Assembly: GCA_038245795.1 (NCBI GenBank)
Contig: JBBRSC010000121.1
Coordinates: forward strand, 1-9,645
Direction of reading: 5' to 3'
Origin: JBBRSC01 sp038245795
GTDB taxonomy: Bacteria > Actinomycetota > Acidimicrobiia > Acidimicrobiales > Microtrichaceae
DNA length: 9,645 bases
The position numbers and the translations under genes are program-made. Under the pieces are notes generated by a model, which saw only the letters and a program-made list of their open reading frames with translations, ran no database searches and had not been told where the DNA came from. Shown here one piece after another: positions 5,705-9,645 of this stretch. The stretch's first letter is position 1. The number at the start of each line of letters is the position of its first letter.

Positions 5705-7357
5705 GTGTCCGATCATCCGTTCGTCTCTGGTCAGCGTGGGACGGTCGATGTTCCTGATGTGATCGCCGCGATCGATATCGGCACCAACTCGGTGCACATG
5801 GTCGTCGCCCGGGTGTCGGGAGCGGGCCGGTTCGAGGTCATCACCCGGCACAAGGAAATGGTGCGACTCGGCTCGGGAATGCCCGAGATGAAACAGCTCG
5901 ACCCTGATGCGATTGATCGTGGTGTCGCTGCGTTGGATCGATGTCGTCGAATCGCTTCGAAACACGACGCCAAACTGGTGGCGGTCGCGACGTCAGCTGT
6001 TCGTGAGGCCGACAACGCGGCGGTGTTCATCGACCGAGCGTTGAGCGAGGCCGGCGTCGTGGTCGAGGTGATCTCCGGGTTCGAGGAAGCCCGACTCATC
6101 CATCTCGGTGTGTTGCAGTCGCTTCCGGTCTATGACGAGACACTGTTGTTGTGTGATATCGGCGGCGGGAGCACCGAGTTGCTCTTCGGGCGTGGCGACG
6201 ACATCTTGTCCGCCCGCTCACTCAAGCTCGGCGCCATTCGGATGTCGCAACGCTTCCTGCCCAACGGGGTCGGGTCCGACGCCGAGATCCTGGCCTGCCG
6301 ACGGTTCATCCGCGATGCCATTGCGCCCTTTCGACAAGAGTCCCGGGCCATCGACGCTTCGGTCATGGTGGGGAGTTCGGGGACCATCGAGACCATGGTG
6401 GCGATGACGCGCCCACGCGGGGTGTCGCCGAAGTCGTTCAACGCTGAGCTGCTCCATCGCTCGGAACTCATTGCGGCCATTGATCGGATCAGTACAGCGA
6501 GCACCGTCGACGAGATCCGATCCATGCCAGGGGTGGACTCGGCCCGGGCCGACATCGTGTTGGGTGGAGCGCTGATCCTGCACGAGGTCATGGAGGCGTT
6601 CGGCCAGGAGACCCTGCAATTCTCGGATGCCGCGCTCCGAGAAGGCGTCCTGTTGGATACCTTGCGCCGCTCGGTCGGGGGGCCGACCACCCAGTTGTCA
6701 GATCTTCGCCGCGAGAGTGTGTTGCACCTCATGGAGTTGTGCGAGGAGGATCCCGATCATGCCCTCGCGGTCGCGCGGTTGTCCCGGGACCTGTTCGCGT
6801 CGCTGGCGCCGGCCCTCGGGCTCGATGACCCCTCAGCCGAACTCCTCGAAGCGGCCGCGTTGTTGGCGAACGTCGGGCTGTTCATCTCCCACAGCGGACA
6901 TCATCAGCACAGCTACTACGTGATTCGTAACTCCGAACACCTGACCGGGTTCACCAACCACGAGATCGAGCTCATCGCACAGATCGCTCGGTATCACCGC
7001 AAGTCGACGCCCTCAGAGCGGCATCCGCCGTTCGCGGCGTTGAACGCGGCCGACCAGTGGACGGTGCGGGCGCTGTCGGGGATCCTTCGCGTTGGCATCG
7101 GTCTCGACCGGTCGCACCGGGGCCTCGTCGGCCGAGTCTCGACGTCGATCGGCGCGACGTCTCCACGTGTCGTCGCGGTTGATGCTCGTCGAACGCCCGG
7201 GGTTGATGCAGAGGATCTGGCGCTCGAGGTCTATTCGGCAAACCAACGGACGGGATTGCTGGAACAGTGCCTGGCCGAATCAACCGGTGAACCCTGCGAA
7301 GTCCGGATCAACCAGATCGAGGATCGCCCGCGTTTGGCAAGCGTTCCTCTCGGCTGA
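5705..7357 (+). CDS. Ppx/GppA-family phosphatase, long form with C-terminal HD-like domain
   Basis: The 550-residue protein belongs to the exopolyphosphatase / guanosine pentaphosphate phosphatase family (ASKHA fold). Phosphate-binding loops are DIGTNS (24-29) and DIGGGSTELL (151-160). SGFEEARLIHLGV (124-136) carries the glutamates that hold the catalytic Glu in Ppx, and ATSAVREADN (95-104) is also conserved. After about residue 320 comes an all-helical region resembling the HD-like domain III of E. coli Ppx (AALLANVGLFISHSGHH, then HEIELIAQIARYHRK), and a final domain with a DRSHRG segment. The length is close to E. coli Ppx/GppA (about 500-513) and well above the roughly 310-residue short Ppx common in actinobacteria. 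Sequence alone does not separate polyphosphate from pppGpp hydrolysis. It is divergent from rsgA and ends 24 bp from the convergent mscL. Confidence 0.92.
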   Translation: MSDHPFVSGQRGTVDVPDVIAAIDIGTNSVHMVVARVSGAGRFEVITRHKEMVRLGSGMPEMKQLDPDAIDRGVAALDRCRRIASKHDAKLVAVATSAVREADNAAVFIDRALSEAGVVVEVISGFEEARLIHLGVLQSLPVYDETLLLCDIGGGSTELLFGRGDDILSARSLKLGAIRMSQRFLPNGVGSDAEILACRRFIRDAIAPFRQESRAIDASVMVGSSGTIETMVAMTRPRGVSPKSFNAELLHRSELIAAIDRISTASTVDEIRSMPGVDSARADIVLGGALILHEVMEAFGQETLQFSDAALREGVLLDTLRRSVGGPTTQLSDLRRESVLHLMELCEEDPDHALAVARLSRDLFASLAPALGLDDPSAELLEAAALLANVGLFISHSGHHQHSYYVIRNSEHLTGFTNHEIELIAQIARYHRKSTPSERHPPFAALNAADQWTVRALSGILRVGIGLDRSHRGLVGRVSTSIGATSPRVVAVDARRTPGVDAEDLALEVYSANQRTGLLEQCLAESTGEPCEVRINQIEDRPRLASVPLG

Positions 7358-7372
7358 CCCGGACCCGCCGGG
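7358..7372. terminator. GC-rich hairpin between convergent ppx/gppA and mscL
   Basis: CCCGG-acccg-CCGGG forms a perfect 5-bp stem with a 5-nt loop directly after the phosphatase stop codon (7355-7357), 9 bp before the mscL stop. It is symmetric and could serve both genes. It has no T-tract on either side, so intrinsic termination is uncertain; a stem this short in GC-rich DNA can also arise by chance. Confidence 0.3.
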
Positions 7373-7381
7373 GCGTCGCCC

Positions 7382-7753
7382 CTACTTGTTCGCGATCTGC
7401 TCGAGCAGCGCGATCATCTGTTCCTCCGAAGTGGGCTCCGCGGCGCCTTCGCCCTTGGCCCGACGTTCCTTCATCATGTTCAACGGCACGACGACGGCGA
7501 AATAGACGGCTCCAGCGGTGATGACGAAGGCGACCAGATTCGTCAGGAACTTGCCGTAGAAGACGATTCCGTCGCCAACAGCGAACGTGAGTTGATCGAA
7601 GCTCGGCTTCCCGACGATTGCGCCGATCAGCGCCATGAGCACATCGTCGGTGAAGGACTTGATGACCGCCCCGAACGCGACGCCGATGATGATGCCCACG
7701 GCAAGATCGACCACGTTGCCCTGAATGATGAACTTCTTGAAACCGGCCAGCAT
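7382..7753 (-). CDS. mscL: Large-conductance mechanosensitive channel
   Basis: The 123-residue protein forms the homopentameric pore that opens under membrane tension to release solutes during osmotic down-shock. The N-terminal amphipathic helix (LAGFKKFIIQGN) and the first membrane helix with the MscL signature VVDLAVGIIIGVAFGAVI (about 14-31, running on to about 42) are typical. A short periplasmic loop (about 48-66) follows, then a second membrane helix (about 67-93) ending in NMMKERR, and a charged cytoplasmic tail with a C-terminal helix (SEEQMIALLEQIANK). The length is in the normal range (about 120-150). ATG at 7751-7753 is preceded by purine-rich AGGGAGGG (7757-7764). It is transcribed alone, divergent from the DUF11 gene and convergent with ppx/gppA. 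Confidence 0.97.
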   Translation of the reverse strand: MLAGFKKFIIQGNVVDLAVGIIIGVAFGAVIKSFTDDVLMALIGAIVGKPSFDQLTFAVGDGIVFYGKFLTNLVAFVITAGAVYFAVVVPLNMMKERRAKGEGAAEPTSEEQMIALLEQIANK

Positions 7754-7958
7754 GGGCCCTCCCTGGTGAGCTGAGGCATCAGGATCGATGCACGAAGCGA
7801 ATGAACGCTAGCCAATGCGGGGATCGAGAGGGCGGAAGTCTTGGTCGAGCGAACCGATTCCAGCACATGGGTCATTCTTCGTGACCTTCTGAACCACTCA
7901 TGATGTGAGTAATTCATGTCGATGAGATGAGGTCCGCTTCGGGAGGGCCTCAGGTCCG
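7754..7958. promoter_or_regulatory. Divergent mscL / DUF11-gene intergenic region with several short hairpins
   Basis: These 205 bp hold no gene I can support. Short inverted repeats occur on the side of the plus-strand gene: GGTCA-ttcttcg-TGACC (about 7870-7886), ACTCA-tgatg-TGAGT (about 7898-7912), and a leader hairpin, GAGGTCC (7929-7935) with GGGCCTC (7945-7951), one G-T pair and a 9-nt loop. The last would occupy part of the purine-rich stretch ahead of the 7959 start. AGGTCCG is repeated directly at 7930-7936 and 7952-7958. No strong -35/-10 pair stands out and I match no known riboswitch class. Confidence 0.35.
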
Positions 7959-9645
7959 ATGTCATTGTTCACACGCAAGGTCCGACGACGGCGCGAGTTC
8001 GTGTCTCCTCGAAAGATCATTCTCGCCGTCGCCGTAGCGTTCATGGCGGTGTCACCCGTGCATCTCGCGGCCGCCGACGCGCCCACACTGGTTGTCGAAG
8101 CGAGCATCGTCAGCGGCAGCCCGGCGATCGAGTCGACGGCAGCCACGGTTCGATCCAACGAGGACTTCTCGTTCCTCCTGAAGTACACATGCGCGAGCTC
8201 ATCACCGTGTGAGAACGCCGTCGTTGTCGACACCCTCCCGCCCGAGGTGATCGTCGTCGACGTCGTGACCCCCTCTCAGGTGTCCTCGCGTTCCAACACC
8301 GGCGGTGGATCGGTGCCCTCGGCTGCACCTGGCAATCGACAGCATTCGGCGCCCGGTACCTATTCCTTTGCAATGGTCAATCCATTGCCGAGCGGTTCGA
8401 CAGGGCAGATCCAGATCAAGGTCCGATTCCCCGCGCCGTGGACCCCCGACGGCACCATCGCATCGAATTCACTCGTCATGACCGCCTCGAACGCAACGAC
8501 GTCGACGTCGAACACCGTGGCAGCGACCGCCAGCGCGTCGCAGTCGACGTTCGCCACCTCGAACGGCCAGTTCGGTGGAGCCATCGATGATGTGACGGGA
8601 TTCCTCGCCTCGCACTGCTTCGGCGCCAACTCGCCATATGGGAAGGGCGACCTCGCGGTCACCGATGCGACCTTGACCGACACGCTGCCGGCTGGGGCCA
8701 CGTTCGTGTCCGCCACGGGCGGTGGTCTGGAAACCAGCCCTGGCGTTGTCACGTGGCAGATCGGCGACACCTCGACGCCGAATGGCTGCTTCTCGGTGGC
8801 GATTGTTGTCAGGTTCAGCTCTGGCGACCCGTCGAACATCGTGGGGGCGATCAAGACCAACACGGTCGACTTCTCAGGAGTCCGCTACGGCGAGGCGTCC
8901 CGGAGCGTTCTTGGTTCCTCGACGGCAGACATGACCTTGGTGGTTGGAACGGCTTCCGCCTCTGGCTACAAGGCCGTCTCACCTCCTCGCTACGGCCCTG
9001 GCCCGATCTCACCCGAGGCGGTTCCGGGTGAGAACGTTTCGTGGAACGCCAACTTCTACAACACTGGTTCGCTGACCCTCGACAATGTCGTGATGCGAGA
9101 TGAGGTCCCCTCCGCGACGCGTCTCACGTATCTCGCGGTCTCGAGCGCCGCGACCGGGCCGGCATCGGTGTGGATGACGTCTGTCGATCGGCCGTCGCCT
9201 GAACTGGTCATGACCATGGGGACGGATACCTACAACTCAGCCAGTCTCTACGCCCCGACCTGGCCGTCTGGGGTGGCGGGTCTCAGCGCCGGGGACGAGG
9301 TCACGTCGATTGAGCTTCGAGCCGACGGCTTGGCACCGAGTCGCTCGATCTACATGAACCTTCAGGCGACGGTCTCGTCGGTCGACCGGAGCGCAGGAAC
9401 AGTCCAACTGGGCAACGTCATCACCAACACGGTCGAGTCCACCGCCTCCTCGGTATCGGGCCCGGTGTCTCAATCGAACAGTGCGTCCTTCGTTGTTCGC
9501 CAGACCCCGACCGCTCCGCAGCCGACGTACCTCTACGCAGCCCTCTACCCCAACGACCCGTTGATCGAGCCGGCCGACCAACGACGCGAGACCTATCGGG
9601 CTTGGTTGTACGCATCGGCCGGTGACATCCTCAACCCGACAGCCC
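7959..9645 (+). CDS. Secreted multi-module DUF11-like repeat protein, partial at right edge
   Basis: The open frame runs 562 codons to the window edge without a stop. Residues 1-40 form a Sec signal: a basic n-region (RKVRRRREF, then PRK), hydrophobic core IILAVAVAFMAV, and a likely cleavage near HLAAADA. The rest is Ser/Thr/Val-rich beta-sandwich sequence resembling tandem DUF11 / conserved-repeat modules. Module I spans about 43-195 (VVDTLPPEV, closing SNTV), II about 196-330 (LTDTLPAGATFVSATGG, closing TNTV) and III about 350-515 (PGENVSWNANFYNTGSLTLDNV, RDEVPSATRLTYL, closing TNTVEST). A fourth appears to start near 525. Cysteine pairs C78/C84 and C220/C277 could form disulfides. Such proteins are usually surface or matrix proteins; no anchor is visible because the C-terminus is missing. 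ATG 7959 is the only plausible start, since an in-frame stop lies at 7923-7925; AGG (7952-7954) is a weak ribosome binding site. Confidence 0.85.
   Translation, partial: MSLFTRKVRRRREFVSPRKIILAVAVAFMAVSPVHLAAADAPTLVVEASIVSGSPAIESTAATVRSNEDFSFLLKYTCASSSPCENAVVVDTLPPEVIVVDVVTPSQVSSRSNTGGGSVPSAAPGNRQHSAPGTYSFAMVNPLPSGSTGQIQIKVRFPAPWTPDGTIASNSLVMTASNATTSTSNTVAATASASQSTFATSNGQFGGAIDDVTGFLASHCFGANSPYGKGDLAVTDATLTDTLPAGATFVSATGGGLETSPGVVTWQIGDTSTPNGCFSVAIVVRFSSGDPSNIVGAIKTNTVDFSGVRYGEASRSVLGSSTADMTLVVGTASASGYKAVSPPRYGPGPISPEAVPGENVSWNANFYNTGSLTLDNVVMRDEVPSATRLTYLAVSSAATGPASVWMTSVDRPSPELVMTMGTDTYNSASLYAPTWPSGVAGLSAGDEVTSIELRADGLAPSRSIYMNLQATVSSVDRSAGTVQLGNVITNTVESTASSVSGPVSQSNSASFVVRQTPTAPQPTYLYAALYPNDPLIEPADQRRETYRAWLYASAGDILNPTA

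Noticed and set aside
6130..6732. Minus-strand open frame of 200 codons inside the phosphatase gene.
   Set aside because: The plus-strand frame carries the conserved Ppx/GppA motifs; the antisense translation is low-complexity with no supporting start signals.
7754..7958. Riboswitch (c-di-AMP or c-di-GMP type) or small RNA in the mscL/DUF11 intergenic region.
   Set aside because: Only short hairpins are seen and I could not match the conserved cores of these classes; a covariance-model search would be needed to support any call.
8360..8863. Minus-strand open frame of 167 codons opposite the DUF11 gene, with moderately protein-like composition.
   Set aside because: The plus strand holds a continuous 562-codon frame with signal peptide and repeated modules; the antisense frame has no ribosome binding site and no recognisable domain.

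Overview
The window is high-GC DNA with tightly packed bacterial genes. The best match in layout and protein families is an actinobacterium: an NdgR-type IclR regulator faces leuCD, a secreted lipoprotein carries the actinobacterial 'Beta_propel' domain, and several starts look leaderless. An Acidimicrobiia/Ilumatobacter-like origin is my guess from general character; no marker gene here proves it. There are no RNA genes, mobile elements, CRISPR arrays or integration signs.

Layout. (1) 1-1956, minus: a lipoprotein with a beta-propeller domain, running off the left edge. Its reading frame is broken by one in-frame amber codon (487-489), directly after a 76-residue proline-rich insert. Translation in the same frame continues for 162 codons with clear family character. 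(2) 2038-4031, minus: leuC and leuD, the two subunits of 3-isopropylmalate dehydratase, overlapping by ATGA. (3) 4104-4772, plus: an NdgR/IclR-family regulator divergent from leuC across 72 bp that should hold the operator. (4) 4747-5679, minus: rsgA, a ribosome-assembly GTPase whose 3' end overlaps that of the regulator by 26 bp. (5) 5705-7357, plus: a long-form Ppx/GppA phosphatase divergent from rsgA. The 25-bp gap holds two overlapping -10 elements, placed so that both mRNAs would begin at or next to their GTG starts. (6) 7382-7753, minus: mscL, convergent with the phosphatase. (7) 7959-end, plus: a large secreted protein made of DUF11-like modules, cut by the right edge.

How the genes fit together. 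leuCD plus the divergent regulator form a leucine-biosynthesis module. rsgA and ppx/gppA both connect to (p)ppGpp physiology: RsgA-type GTPases bind it, and GppA-type enzymes hydrolyse pppGpp. Sharing one compact divergent promoter suggests joint control, but this is inference. The propeller lipoprotein, MscL and the DUF11 protein belong to the cell envelope.

Most of the window is ordinary chromosome. The points most worth a second look are the amber codon in an otherwise intact propeller gene, the mutually exclusive hairpins that could hide that gene's start codon, and the overlapping divergent leaderless promoters at 5680-5704. I see no convincing new multi-gene system.
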